This document shows, one piece after another, positions 43,100 through 53,061 of a stretch of DNA of 64,000 nucleotides. The position numbers and the translations under genes are program-made. The stretch's first letter is position 1, and every line of letters begins with the position of its first letter. This DNA is from Tabrizicola soli (GTDB taxonomy: Bacteria; Pseudomonadota; Alphaproteobacteria; Rhodobacterales; Rhodobacteraceae): NCBI RefSeq assembly GCF_015999335.1, contig NZ_JAEACP010000011.1, forward strand, positions 1 to 64,000, read 5' to 3'. The notes under the pieces were generated by a model. The model was not told the origin of the DNA. It saw only the letters and a list, made by a program, of their open reading frames with translations, and did no database searches.

Positions 43100-44188
43100 T
43101 TGGCGCTGGAGTTGCAGGCGGTAAGCCGGGTCGTGAAGGGGCAGGTCCATGTCCACCCCACGACCCTGACGCTGGAGAAGGGCACGATGAACGTGCTCCT
43201 CGGCCCGACGCTTTCGGGCAAGACCTCGCTCATGCGGCTGATGGCGGGGCTGGATGCGCCCAGCGCCGGGCGGCTGATCTGGCATGGAACGGACGTGACC
43301 GGCGTGCGGGTGCAGGACCGCAAGGTCGCCATGGTCTACCAGCAGTTCATCAACTATCCGGCGATGTCGGTCTATGACAACATCGCCTCACCCCTGCGGC
43401 TGATGGGCAAGGCGGGGGCCGAGATCGACCGCGCCGTGCGCGCCACGGCCGAGATGCTGAAACTGACCCCGATGCTGGGGCGCAAGCCGCTGGAGCTTTC
43501 GGGCGGCCAGCAGCAGCGTTGCGCGCTTGCCCGCGCGCTGGTCAAGGGCGCGGGGCTCGTGCTTCTGGATGAACCCCTGGCCAACCTCGACTACAAGCTG
43601 CGCGAGGAATTGCGCGCCGAGATTCCGCGGATCTTCGAGGAATCGGGCGCGATCTTCGTCTATGCCACCACCGAACCCGAGGAGGCCCTTCTCCTCGGCG
43701 GCAATACCGCGACCCTCTGGGAGGGCCGCGTGACCCAGTTCGGCCCGACCCCCGCCGTCTACCGCCAGCCGGCCGATGCCACCACCGCGCGGGTGTTCAG
43801 CGATCCGCCGATGAACTTCGTCTCCTGCTTCAGGGAAGGCCAGCGCATGAATTTCGGCGGCGCGGCCAATGCCCCGGCCGAGGGCGCCTTCGCCCCCCTG
43901 CCCGAGGGCCGCTATACCGCCGGATTCCGGGCGAACCACCTGCACCTGAACACCCATTCCGGCCGCGCGGTCGAATTCCGCTGCACCCTGGGCGTGACCG
44001 AGATCACCGGCTCCGAGACCTTCCTGCACCTGACGCACGGGCAGGACCGCTGGGTGGCCCTGGTCCACGGGGTGCACGACCTGAAGCCGGGAAGCGAGGT
44101 CAGCCTCTGGCTCGATCCCGCGCATGTCTACATCTTCGACGCCGAGGGCCGGCTTGCCGCGCCCGCGGCCTATGCGGCGGCGGCCTGA
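43100..44188 (+). CDS. glpS: glycerol ABC transporter ATPase GlpS
   Basis: A 362-residue ATPase of the rhizobial GlpSTPQUV-type glycerol importer. Walker A is GPTLSGKTSLM (about 34-44), the Q-loop is MVYQQF, the signature is the strong LSGGQQQRCALARALV, and Walker B is GLVLLDEPLANLD. The switch-histidine position reads YATTEPEEAL instead of the usual VTHDQ, so that histidine is lost. The C-terminal TOBE-like region is present. Start TTG 43100 follows GGGGGACGGA. It should pair with GlpT in an asymmetric dimer. Confidence 0.9.
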   Translation: MALELQAVSRVVKGQVHVHPTTLTLEKGTMNVLLGPTLSGKTSLMRLMAGLDAPSAGRLIWHGTDVTGVRVQDRKVAMVYQQFINYPAMSVYDNIASPLRLMGKAGAEIDRAVRATAEMLKLTPMLGRKPLELSGGQQQRCALARALVKGAGLVLLDEPLANLDYKLREELRAEIPRIFEESGAIFVYATTEPEEALLLGGNTATLWEGRVTQFGPTPAVYRQPADATTARVFSDPPMNFVSCFREGQRMNFGGAANAPAEGAFAPLPEGRYTAGFRANHLHLNTHSGRAVEFRCTLGVTEITGSETFLHLTHGQDRWVALVHGVHDLKPGSEVSLWLDPAHVYIFDAEGRLAAPAAYAAAA

Positions 44189-44191
44189 GCC

Positions 44192-45273
<1,082 letters not shown>

Positions 45274-45274
<1 letters not shown>

Positions 45275-46146
45275 TGGAAAAGACCCTGAACAACAAGGCC
45301 TGGTTCCTGGTCCTGCCGGTGCTGGTGATCGTCGCCTTCTCGGCCATCGTCCCGCTGATGACGGTCGTCAACTATGCGGTGAACGACACTTTCGGGAACA
45401 ACGAATTCTTCTGGGTGGGCCTGGAATGGTTCGAGGAGATGGTCACCTCCGACCGCCTGCACGAGGCGCTCGGGCGGCAGATCCTGTTCTCGGCCATCAT
45501 CCTGGCGATCGAGGTGCCGCTCGGCATCTATATCGCGCTGAACATGCCGAAACGCGGCTTCTGGGCCAGCCTCTGCCTGGTGCTGATGGCGCTGCCGCTG
45601 CTGATCCCGTTCAACGTGGTGGGCACGATCTGGCAGATCTTCGGCCGCGTCGACATCGGGCTTCTGGGCCGCTACCTGGCCGAGTTCGGCTTCGACTACA
45701 ACTACACCAACGATCCGCTGGACGCCTGGATCACCGTCATCGTGATGGACGTCTGGCACTGGACCAGCCTGGTGGCCCTCCTGTGCTATGCGGGCCTGCA
45801 ATCCATCCCCAACGCCTATTACCAGGCCGCGAAGGTGGACCAGGCCAGCCGCTGGGCCGTCTTCCGCTATATCGAACTGCCGAAGATGGCGGGCGTCCTG
45901 CTGATCGCGGTCCTGCTGCGCTTCATGGACAGTTTCATGATCTATACCGAGCCCTTCGTCGTCACCGGCGGCGGTCCCGGCAACTCGACCACCTTCCTGT
46001 CGATCGACCTGGTCAAGATGGCGATCGGCCAGTTCGACCTCGGCCCCGCCGCCGCCTTCTCGATCATGTACTTCCTGGTGATCCTGCTGGTGTCATGGAT
46101 CTTTTACACCGTGATGACCAATCTCGACAAAGAGGAGGGCAAGTGA
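45274..46146 (+). CDS. glpP: glycerol ABC transporter permease GlpP
   Basis: A 290-residue sugar-type permease (MalF-like) with six helices, beginning MEKTLNNKAWFLVLPVLVIVAFSAIVPL. The EAA loop YYQAAKVDQASRWAVFRYIELPKM (about 185-208) docks to the ATPases. It partners GlpQ. One-base overlap with glpT and a single-base gap to glpQ show translational coupling. Confidence 0.92.
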
Positions 46147-46147
46147 C

Positions 46148-46951
46148 ATGCGGCTGCGCGGCTCTCCCCTGGTGATGACCCTCTACCTCCTGTTCCTGCT
46201 GGTGCCGATCTACTGGCTGGTGAACATGAGCCTGAAGACCAATGCCGAGATCACCTCGACCTTCACGCTTCTCCCCTCGAACCTGACCTTCCGCAACTAC
46301 GCGGTGATCCTGACCGATCCCAGCTGGTACATGGGCTATGTCAACTCGATCATCTACGTGGTGATGAACACGGTCATCTCGATCACCGTGGCCCTGCCCG
46401 CGGCCTATGCCTTCAGCCGCTACAGCTTCATGGGCGACAAGCACCTGTTCTTCTGGCTCCTGACCAACCGGATGTCTCCCCCGGCGGTCTTCGCCCTGCC
46501 CTTCTTCCAGCTCTATTCCTCGGTCGGTCTCTTCGACACCCATATCGCGGTGGCGCTGGCGCATTGCCTGTTCAACGTGCCGCTGGCGGTCTGGATCCTG
46601 GAAGGCTTCATGCGCGGCGTCCCGAAGGAGATCGACGAGACCGCCTATATCGACGGCTACAGCTTCCCGCGCTTCTTCGTGAAGATCTTCATGCCGCTCA
46701 TCGCCAGCGGCATCGGGGTCGCGGCCTTCTTCTGCTTCATGTTCTCCTGGGTGGAACTCCTGCTCTCCCGCACGCTGACCAGCGTCAACGCCAAGCCGAT
46801 CGCCGCCACCATGACCCGGACCGTCTCGGCCTCCGGCATGGACTGGGGCGTGCTGGCCGCCGCGGGGGTGCTGACCATCATCCCCGGTGCCCTCGTGATC
46901 TATTTCGTCCGCAACTACATCGCCAAGGGCTTCGCCCTGGGAAGGGTATGA
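46148..46951 (+). CDS. glpQ: glycerol ABC transporter permease GlpQ
   Basis: A 267-residue MalG-like permease with six helices. The EAA loop is GVPKEIDETAYIDGYSFPRFFVKIFMPL (about 155-183). Start ATG 46148 (MRLRGSPLVMTLYLLFLLVPIYWLV) follows the glpP stop. Ends with an ATGA overlap into glpU. Here glpQ denotes a permease, not the periplasmic phosphodiesterase of E. coli. Confidence 0.92.
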   Translation: MRLRGSPLVMTLYLLFLLVPIYWLVNMSLKTNAEITSTFTLLPSNLTFRNYAVILTDPSWYMGYVNSIIYVVMNTVISITVALPAAYAFSRYSFMGDKHLFFWLLTNRMSPPAVFALPFFQLYSSVGLFDTHIAVALAHCLFNVPLAVWILEGFMRGVPKEIDETAYIDGYSFPRFFVKIFMPLIASGIGVAAFFCFMFSWVELLLSRTLTSVNAKPIAATMTRTVSASGMDWGVLAAAGVLTIIPGALVIYFVRNYIAKGFALGRV

Positions 46952-47358
46952 ACATGACCCGCACCCGCTGGACCACGATCTACCTTGTCACCGGCGCGAT
47001 CATGGCCGCGATCCTGGCCGGGCTTGTCGCAGCCACGCCCCGGACCGAGGACGGGATCGACTGGTTCGCCCCGATGATCCGCGGCGGCTGGATGGCCTGG
47101 ACCTTCCCCGTCGCCCTGTTCTTCTACCTGATCGCAAGCCTCCTGATCCTGTTCACCCTGCTGGCCATCCGTTTCCCCGAGGCCCCGCGCCGCGGCCTCC
47201 TGCGGATCGAGACCACGCGCGGCGACCGGCTGTTCATCACGCTTCTCGGCTCGGCCTTCATCCATCTGGCCTGGCTGTTCCTTGCCGGCCCCGATCTCCT
47301 CTGGGGCGCCACCCTCCTTTGCCTCGTCTATGCCGCAGCGGTGTTCCGCTGGGTCTGA
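46948..47358 (+). CDS. glpU: GlpU-type DUF2160 membrane protein
   Basis: A 136-residue inner-membrane protein with four predicted helices and the pattern of DUF2160 (DWFAPMIRGGWMAWTFPVALFFYLIA, then AFIHLAWLFLAGPDLLWGATLLCLVYA). In rhizobial glp operons the small gene between glpQ and glpV is called glpU; its precise role is not known and may be an accessory of the importer. ATG 46948 overlaps the glpQ stop (ATGA). A hairpin separates it from glpV. Confidence 0.85.
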   Translation: MNMTRTRWTTIYLVTGAIMAAILAGLVAATPRTEDGIDWFAPMIRGGWMAWTFPVALFFYLIASLLILFTLLAIRFPEAPRRGLLRIETTRGDRLFITLLGSAFIHLAWLFLAGPDLLWGATLLCLVYAAAVFRWV

Positions 47359-47374
47359 CGGGCAAGGCACGACC

Positions 47375-47397
47375 CCGGGCGCCAGCGTTCCGCCCGG
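47375..47397 (+). promoter_or_regulatory. intercistronic hairpin before glpV
   Basis: CCGGGCG (47375-47381) pairs with CGCCCGG (47391-47397) over a nine-base loop, 37 bases before glpV. Such hairpins upstream of binding-protein genes usually protect or segment the mRNA. Confidence 0.5.
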
Positions 47398-47433
47398 ACT
47401 GAAAACCCGAAACGACGCATCTGGGAGGAAGAC

Positions 47434-49155
47434 ATGAGACTACGTTCGACGGCAACCGCCATGGCGCTTGCGCTGATGGCGATGCAGGCCCCGGCCTGGG
47501 CTGATATCGAGGCCGCCAAGGCCTTTCTCGATGCCGAGATCGGCGACCTCTCCTCGCTGCCCCGGGCCGAGCAGGAAGCCGAGATGCAATGGTTCATCGA
47601 CGCGGCCAAGCCCTATGCGGGCATGGAGATCAAGGTCGTCTCGGAAACCATCACCACGCATGAATACGAATCCAAGGTGCTGGCCCCGGCCTTCACCGCC
47701 ATCACCGGGATCAAGGTCACCCATGATCTGATCGGCGAGGGTGACGTGGTGGAGAAGCTGCAGACGCAGATGCAGTCGGGCGAGAACATCTATGACGCCT
47801 ATATCAACGACAGCGACCTGATCGGCACCCACTGGCGCTACAAGCAGGCCCGCAGCCTGACCGACTGGATGGCCGGCGACGGCGCGGCGGTGACCAACCC
47901 CAACCTCGACCTCGCCGACTTCATCGGCGTCAAGTTCACCACCGCCCCGGACGGAGAGCTGTACCAGCTTCCCGACCAGCAGTTCGCCAACCTCTACTGG
48001 TTCCGCTACGACTGGTTCACCGATCCCAAGACGATGGAGGATTTCAAGGCCAAGTACGGCTATGACCTCGGCGTGCCGCTGAACTGGTCGGCCTACGAGG
48101 ACATCGCCGAATTCTTCACCGGCCGCGACATGTCCTATGCCGGCGGCCCGGCCTCCGGCGTCTATGGCAACATGGACTACGGCAAGAAGGACCCGTCCCT
48201 CGGCTGGCGCTACACCGACGCCTGGATGTCGATGGCCGGGATGGGCGACAAGGGCGAGCCGAACGGCCTGCCGGTCGACGAATGGGGCATCCGCGTCAAC
48301 GAGAACTCGCAGCCGGTCGGCTCCTGCGTGGCGCGCGGCGGGGCGACCAACGACGCGGCGGCGGTCTATGCCGTGACCAAGGCGATCGAATGGCTGCAGA
48401 AATACACGCCGCCCGAGGCCCAGGGCATGACCTTCGGCGAGGCGGGGCCGGTGCCCGCCCAGGGCCAGATCGCCCAGCAGATGTTCTGGTACACCGCCTT
48501 CACCGCCGACATGGTCAAGCCCGGCCTGCCGGTGATGAACGAGGACGGCACGCCCAAGTGGCGGATGGCGCCCTCGCCGCACGGGGCCTACTGGTCCGAA
48601 GGCACCAAGGTCGGCTATCAGGACGTGGGCTCCTGGACGCTGATGGAAAGCACCCCGGTCGACCGGGCGCAGGCCGCCTGGCTTTACGCCCAGTTCGTTA
48701 CCTCCAAGACGGTGGACGTGAAGAAAGCCCATGTCGGCCTGACCTTCGTGCGGGAATCCACCATCCAGCACGACAGCTTCACCAAGCGCGCGCCCGAGCT
48801 TGGCGGCCTGGTCGAGTTCTACCGCTCGCCCGCCCGCGTGGCCTGGTCGCCCACCGGCACCAACATCCCCGACTATCCGAAGCTGGCCCAGCTCTGGTGG
48901 CAGAACATCGGCGACGCCATGTCGGGGGCCAAGACCCCGCAGGAGGCGCTGGATTCGCTCTGCGCCGAGCAGGAGAAGGTGCTGGAGCGCCTGGAACGGG
49001 CGGGCGTCCAGGGCGACATCGGCCCGAAACTGAACGAGGAGCAGGATCCCCAGGTCTGGCTTGACGAACCAGGCTCTCCTGTCGCCAAGCTGGAGAACGA
49101 GGATCCGGCGCCGGAAACCATCAGCTACGACGAGCTGATCAAGTCCTGGCAGTAG
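47434..49155 (+). CDS. glpV: glycerol ABC transporter substrate-binding protein GlpV
   Basis: A 573-residue periplasmic binding protein of the extracellular family 1 type. The signal peptide is MRLRSTATAMALALMAMQAPAWA. The mature part begins DIEAAKAFLDAEIGDLSSL and contains TGIKVTHDLIGEGDVVEKLQTQM, as in sugar/polyol binding proteins, but it is longer than the usual 420-450 residues. ATG 47434 has GGGAGGAAG upstream. Flanked by hairpins on both sides, which would allow it to be made in excess over the membrane subunits. Confidence 0.92.
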   Translation: MRLRSTATAMALALMAMQAPAWADIEAAKAFLDAEIGDLSSLPRAEQEAEMQWFIDAAKPYAGMEIKVVSETITTHEYESKVLAPAFTAITGIKVTHDLIGEGDVVEKLQTQMQSGENIYDAYINDSDLIGTHWRYKQARSLTDWMAGDGAAVTNPNLDLADFIGVKFTTAPDGELYQLPDQQFANLYWFRYDWFTDPKTMEDFKAKYGYDLGVPLNWSAYEDIAEFFTGRDMSYAGGPASGVYGNMDYGKKDPSLGWRYTDAWMSMAGMGDKGEPNGLPVDEWGIRVNENSQPVGSCVARGGATNDAAAVYAVTKAIEWLQKYTPPEAQGMTFGEAGPVPAQGQIAQQMFWYTAFTADMVKPGLPVMNEDGTPKWRMAPSPHGAYWSEGTKVGYQDVGSWTLMESTPVDRAQAAWLYAQFVTSKTVDVKKAHVGLTFVRESTIQHDSFTKRAPELGGLVEFYRSPARVAWSPTGTNIPDYPKLAQLWWQNIGDAMSGAKTPQEALDSLCAEQEKVLERLERAGVQGDIGPKLNEEQDPQVWLDEPGSPVAKLENEDPAPETISYDELIKSWQ

Positions 49156-49163
49156 GTCGACAA

Positions 49164-49199
49164 GGCCCCGGGCGGAGCGCCCCCGTTCCGCCCGGGGCC
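49164..49199 (+). terminator. very strong hairpin after glpV
   Basis: A perfect 13-base stem, GGCCCCGGGCGGA (49164-49176) with its complement at 49187-49199, loop GCGCCCCCGT. There is no U-run. It could stop part of the transcripts or protect the 3' end of glpV mRNA; glpK lies 172 bases further on. Confidence 0.65.
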
Positions 49200-49243
49200 A
49201 AATTTCTTCGAAGAAATTTGTCAAGAATTTTCGAAAATTCTTG
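49200..49243. repeat. two tandem AT-rich perfect palindromes
   Basis: AAATTTCTTCGAAGAAATTT (49200-49219, 20 bp) and a 22-bp perfect palindrome at 49222-49243 with half-site CAAGAATTTTC. They directly follow the hairpin after glpV and are far more AT-rich than their surroundings. Possible roles: mRNA 3' processing site, binding site, or a short repeat family. Confidence 0.8.
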
Positions 49244-49334
49244 TCCCGGCCCCCCGTGTTCCGCACGATTCCAGATGTTAAGAATCCCCGAACGCCCGCA
49301 TCCAATCCCTTGAAATCACTGGACCCTCTTTTCT

Positions 49335-49350
49335 GTCCACGCGTGGACAC
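49335..49350. repeat. 16-bp palindromic motif, copy 2
   Basis: GTCCACGCGTGGACAC, identical to 12000-12015, placed 21 bases before the glpK start codon. The position would suit a repressor site or leader hairpin for glpK. Confidence 0.6.
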
Positions 49351-49371
49351 CCCAGCCGCAGGCCCGCCCCC

Positions 49372-50856
49372 ATGACCCATATCCTCTCCATCGACCAGGG
49401 CACCACCTCCTCCCGCGCGATCCTGTTCGACGAAGGCCTCCGCCCCGTCGCGCAGGCCCAGGAAGAATTCCCGCAACACTACCCCCGCCCCGGCTGGGTC
49501 GAGCACGATCCCTCGGATCTCTGGGCGACCGTCGCCGGCACCGCCCGCGCCGCGATCGAGAAGGCCGGCGTCGCCGCCACCGACATCGTCGCCATCGGCA
49601 TCACCAACCAGCGCGAGACCACCCTGATCTGGGACCGCGCCACCGGCGAGCCGATCCACCGCGCAATCGTCTGGCAGGACCGCCGCACCGCCGACGGCTG
49701 CGCCGCCCTGAAGGCCGCCGGCCACGAGCCGATGATCACCGCCCGCACCGGCCTCCTGCTCGACCCCTATTTCTCGGGCAGCAAGATCAAGTGGCTGCTC
49801 GACACCATCCCCGGCGCGCGCGACCGGGCCCGGCGCGGCGAGCTCGCCTTCGGCACCGTCGACAGCTTCCTGATCTGGAAGCTCACCGGCGGCCGGGTCC
49901 ATGCCACCGACGCCACCAACGCCGCCCGCACGCTGATCTTCAACATCGCCACCGGCGAGTGGGACGCCGAGATCTGCGCACTCCTCGACATCCCGATGGC
50001 GATCCTGCCCGAGGTCCGCGACTGCGCCGCCTTCTTCGGCACCACCCGGGCCGACCTTTTCGGCCGCGAGATCCCGATCCTCGGCGTCGCGGGCGACCAG
50101 CAGGCCGCGACCGTCGGCCAGGCCTGCTTCTCGCCCGGCATGATGAAATCGACCTACGGCACCGGCTGCTTCGCGCTCCTCAACACCGGGGCGGACCGGG
50201 TGCCCTCGCAGAACCGGCTTCTGACCACCATCGCCTACCGGCTGGAAGGGCGGACCACCTATGCGCTCGAGGGTTCGATCTTCATCGCGGGGGCCGTTGT
50301 CCAGTGGCTGCGCGACGGGCTGAAGATCATCCGCGAGGCGGGGGAGACGCAGGCGCTGGCCAGCGCCGCCGACCCCGCGCAGGAGGTGGTGCTGGTCCCC
50401 GCCTTCACCGGCCTTGGCGCGCCCTACTGGCGGCCGGACTGCCGGGGCGCGGTCTACGGGCTGACCCGCAACTCGGGCCAGGCCGAACTGGCGCGCGCCG
50501 CGCTGGAGAGCGTCGGCTACCAGACCCGCGACCTTCTGGAGGCGATGCGCGCGGACTGGGGCGGGGCCGCGGGCGGCGTCCTGCGGGTCGACGGCGGGAT
50601 GACGGCCTCGGACTGGACGATGCAGTTTCTCGCCGACATCCTGGGCGCGCCGGTGGACCGCCCGGTGGTGACCGAGACGACGGCGCTCGGCGCGGCCTAT
50701 CTGGCGGGGCTGAAGGCGGGGATCTGCCCCGACCCGACCGCATTCCAGCAGTCCTGGGCGCTGGAGCGCCGCTTCTCGCCAAAGATGGACGCGGAGACCC
50801 GCGACCGCAGATACGCCCGCTGGGGACGCGCGGTCACCGCGACGATGAGCGTTTGA
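49372..50856 (+). CDS. glpK: glycerol kinase
   Basis: A 494-residue FGGY kinase converting glycerol to glycerol-3-phosphate. N-terminal phosphate loop [16 protein letters not shown], substrate arginine/glutamate region [14 protein letters not shown], and the C-terminal ATP site [18 protein letters not shown]. Length is close to E. coli GlpK (502). It completes the uptake and phosphorylation branch before glpD. The 216-base gap from glpV holds hairpins and a palindrome and may carry an internal promoter. It overlaps the next gene by four bases. Confidence 0.97.
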   Translation: MTHILSIDQGTTSSRAILFDEGLRPVAQAQEEFPQHYPRPGWVEHDPSDLWATVAGTARAAIEKAGVAATDIVAIGITNQRETTLIWDRATGEPIHRAIVWQDRRTADGCAALKAAGHEPMITARTGLLLDPYFSGSKIKWLLDTIPGARDRARRGELAFGTVDSFLIWKLTGGRVHATDATNAARTLIFNIATGEWDAEICALLDIPMAILPEVRDCAAFFGTTRADLFGREIPILGVAGDQQAATVGQACFSPGMMKSTYGTGCFALLNTGADRVPSQNRLLTTIAYRLEGRTTYALEGSIFIAGAVVQWLRDGLKIIREAGETQALASAADPAQEVVLVPAFTGLGAPYWRPDCRGAVYGLTRNSGQAELARAALESVGYQTRDLLEAMRADWGGAAGGVLRVDGGMTASDWTMQFLADILGAPVDRPVVTETTALGAAYLAGLKAGICPDPTAFQQSWALERRFSPKMDAETRDRRYARWGRAVTATMSV

Positions 50857-51992
50857 CCCCCTTCGCCATCGCCGCCCCCGGCCGCATCCTCTTTGGCCGG
50901 GGCGAGGCCGCGCGGGCGCCGGGGCTGATCCGCGCCTTCGGCGCGCGCGGGCTGGTCGTCCATGGCGCAAGCCCCGCCCGCGCCCTCTGGCTGGTCGAGG
51001 CGCTGCAGGCGGCAGGCGCCGCGACCCTGGCCCTGCCCTGCGCGCGCGAGCCCGATCTGCCGCTCCTGCTCCCGACCCTGCGGGCCGCCAGGGACTTCCG
51101 TCCCGACTGGGTCGCCGCAATCGGCGGCGGCGCGGCGCTCGACCTCGGCAAGGCGCTGGCCGCGCTGGTTCCGGCCCCCGGCGGGCCGCTGGACCATCTG
51201 GAGGTGGTGGGCCGCGCCCTGCCGCTGCGCGCCGCGCCCCTGCCCTTCATCGCGCTGCCGACCACGGCGGGCACCGGGGCCGAGGCGACGAAGAACGCGG
51301 TCATCGGCCTGCCCGACCACGGCCGCAAGGTCTCGCTGCGCGACGACCGGATGCTGGCGCGGCTGGCGATCGTGGACCCGGCCCTGACCGACCACACGCC
51401 CCGCGCCACGACGCTGGCCTCGGGCCTGGATGCGATAACCCAGGTGATCGAGCCTTTCGTCAGCCACAGGGCCACGCCCTTCACCGATGCGCTTGCCGCC
51501 CCCGCCATTGCGCAGGGGCTGGCGGCCCTGGCCCGGCTGACGCAGGCCGAGGATGCCGGCGCGCGCGAGGCAATGGCCTGGGTCAGCCTCTCGGGCGGTC
51601 TTGCCCTGGCCAATGCGGGCTTGGGTGCGGTGCACGGGCTGGCGGGGGTGATCGGCGGGCTGGCCCCTGCCCCGCATGGCGCGATCTGCGGCGCGCTTCT
51701 CGCCCCCGTCCTGCGGCTGAACCGGATCCATGCCGGGGGCGAGCCGGCGCTTCGGCTGGATCGGGTCTTCGGCCAGATCGCCGCGACGCTGGGCGGCACG
51801 CCGGCCGATGCCCCGGCGACGCTGGCGCGCTGGGCGGCCGGGGCGGGCCTGCCGGGACTGGTCGCGCAAGGGGTGGATCCCGCCCTGTTCCCCCGCATCG
51901 CCGCGTCGGCGCTGGCCTCCTCCTCGATGCAGGGCAATCCGGTGCCGCTGACCGAGGCCGAACTGATCCGGGCGCTGGAAGCCGCCGCCTGA
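50853..51992 (+). CDS. iron-type alcohol dehydrogenase
   Basis: A 379-residue group III (Fe-type) dehydrogenase. Coenzyme loop [16 protein letters not shown] (about 88-103) and [15 protein letters not shown] (about 136-150). Metal ligands expected from FucO are Asp193 (GLDAITQ), residue 197 which is Gln instead of His, His261 and His275 ([17 protein letters not shown]). A Gln at this position occurs in some family members. It starts at TTG 50853, overlapping the glpK stop, so it belongs to the glycerol operon. It may oxidise glycerol, a glycerol-derived aldehyde or a diol; specificity is not deducible. Confidence 0.82.
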   Translation: MTPFAIAAPGRILFGRGEAARAPGLIRAFGARGLVVHGASPARALWLVEALQAAGAATLALPCAREPDLPLLLPTLRAARDFRPDWVAAIGGGAALDLGKALAALVPAPGGPLDHLEVVGRALPLRAAPLPFIALPTTAGTGAEATKNAVIGLPDHGRKVSLRDDRMLARLAIVDPALTDHTPRATTLASGLDAITQVIEPFVSHRATPFTDALAAPAIAQGLAALARLTQAEDAGAREAMAWVSLSGGLALANAGLGAVHGLAGVIGGLAPAPHGAICGALLAPVLRLNRIHAGGEPALRLDRVFGQIAATLGGTPADAPATLARWAAGAGLPGLVAQGVDPALFPRIAASALASSSMQGNPVPLTEAELIRALEAAA

Positions 51993-51997
51993 AACCG

Positions 51998-52999
51998 TCA
52001 CCTCGCCCCGTCGCATAGCCCCGCCAGGACCTCGGCCGCGATTTCCAGCGAGCGCAGCCTCGCGCCCCGGTCGTGGATCATCCCGGTGACCATGATCTCG
52101 TCCGGCCGGTATCTGGCGATCAGCGCGGCCAGCGCGTCCCGCACCGTTGCGGCCGCGCCGGTGGCCGAGCAGGACAGGGCCTGCCGCACCTGGGCCATGA
52201 CGGGCGCGGGGATCTCCCGATCCAGATCGCGGCTCGGGCGGGGCAGCTTGCCCGCCTGCCCGGTCCGCAGCCGCGCGAAGGCCAGGAGCTGCGAGGAGCG
52301 CAGGAACTCCGCCTCGGCGTCGCTTCCGGCCGCGCAGACGCCCGCCGCGATCATCACATGGGGTTTCTCCAGCCGCTCCGAGGGCCGGAAGCCCCGGCGG
52401 TAGATCTCCAGCGCCTCGCCCAGCAGGGCCGGCGCGAAATGCGAGGCGAAGGCATAGGGCAGGCCCAGCCAGGCGGCCAGCTGCGCGCCATAGAGGCTGG
52501 AGCCGAGGATCCAGACCGGGACATTCGTGCCGGTTCCGGGGATGGCCTGCACCGGGGCGGTCCCGGCGGCGTCGCCGAGATAGCCGATCAGCTCCTGCAC
52601 GTCCTGGGGGAAACTGTCCTCGGGTGCCATGTGGCGGCGCAGCGCGCGGGCCGTCGCCATGTCGGTGCCGGGCGCGCGGCCGAGGCCGAGGTCGATCCGG
52701 CCCGGATAGAGCGTGGCCAGGGTGCCGAACTGCTCGGCAACCATCAGGGGGGAGTGGTTCGGCAGCATGATGCCGCCCGCGCCGATCCGCATCGCGCGGG
52801 TCTGGCCCGCCACATGGCCGATCAGTACCGCCGTCGCGGCGCTGGCGATGCCCGGCATGTTGTGATGCTCGGCCAGCCAGAAGCGGTGATAGCCCGAGCG
52901 TTCCGCCGCGCGGGCCAGATCCACGGTCGCCGCGAGGGCATCGGCCGCCGTATGCCCCTCGGCAATCGGGGACAGGTCGAGATAGGAATACTGCTGCAT
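51998..52999 (-). CDS. LLM-class flavin-dependent oxidoreductase
   Basis: A 333-residue luciferase-like monooxygenase of the MsnO8/YhbW type: [89 protein letters not shown]. These proteins bind FMNH2; most have unknown substrates and do not emit light. ATG 52999 follows GGAGG. It converges on the alcohol dehydrogenase with five bases between stops and is preceded by the E1-like gene. Confidence 0.9.
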   Translation of the reverse strand: MQQYSYLDLSPIAEGHTAADALAATVDLARAAERSGYHRFWLAEHHNMPGIASAATAVLIGHVAGQTRAMRIGAGGIMLPNHSPLMVAEQFGTLATLYPGRIDLGLGRAPGTDMATARALRRHMAPEDSFPQDVQELIGYLGDAAGTAPVQAIPGTGTNVPVWILGSSLYGAQLAAWLGLPYAFASHFAPALLGEALEIYRRGFRPSERLEKPHVMIAAGVCAAGSDAEAEFLRSSQLLAFARLRTGQAGKLPRPSRDLDREIPAPVMAQVRQALSCSATGAAATVRDALAALIARYRPDEIMVTGMIHDRGARLRSLEIAAEVLAGLCDGAR

Positions 53000-53061
53000 C
53001 GCGCCCTCCGTCCGGGAGGAGCTAATCATCCCGGACGGTCGGGCCAAGGGGGGCCTGCAGA

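Noticed and set aside
47440-51120. A 1226-residue leftward reading frame opposite glpV and glpK
   Set aside because: It is a shadow frame of two well-supported genes, with histidine/arginine/glycine-rich nonsense composition.
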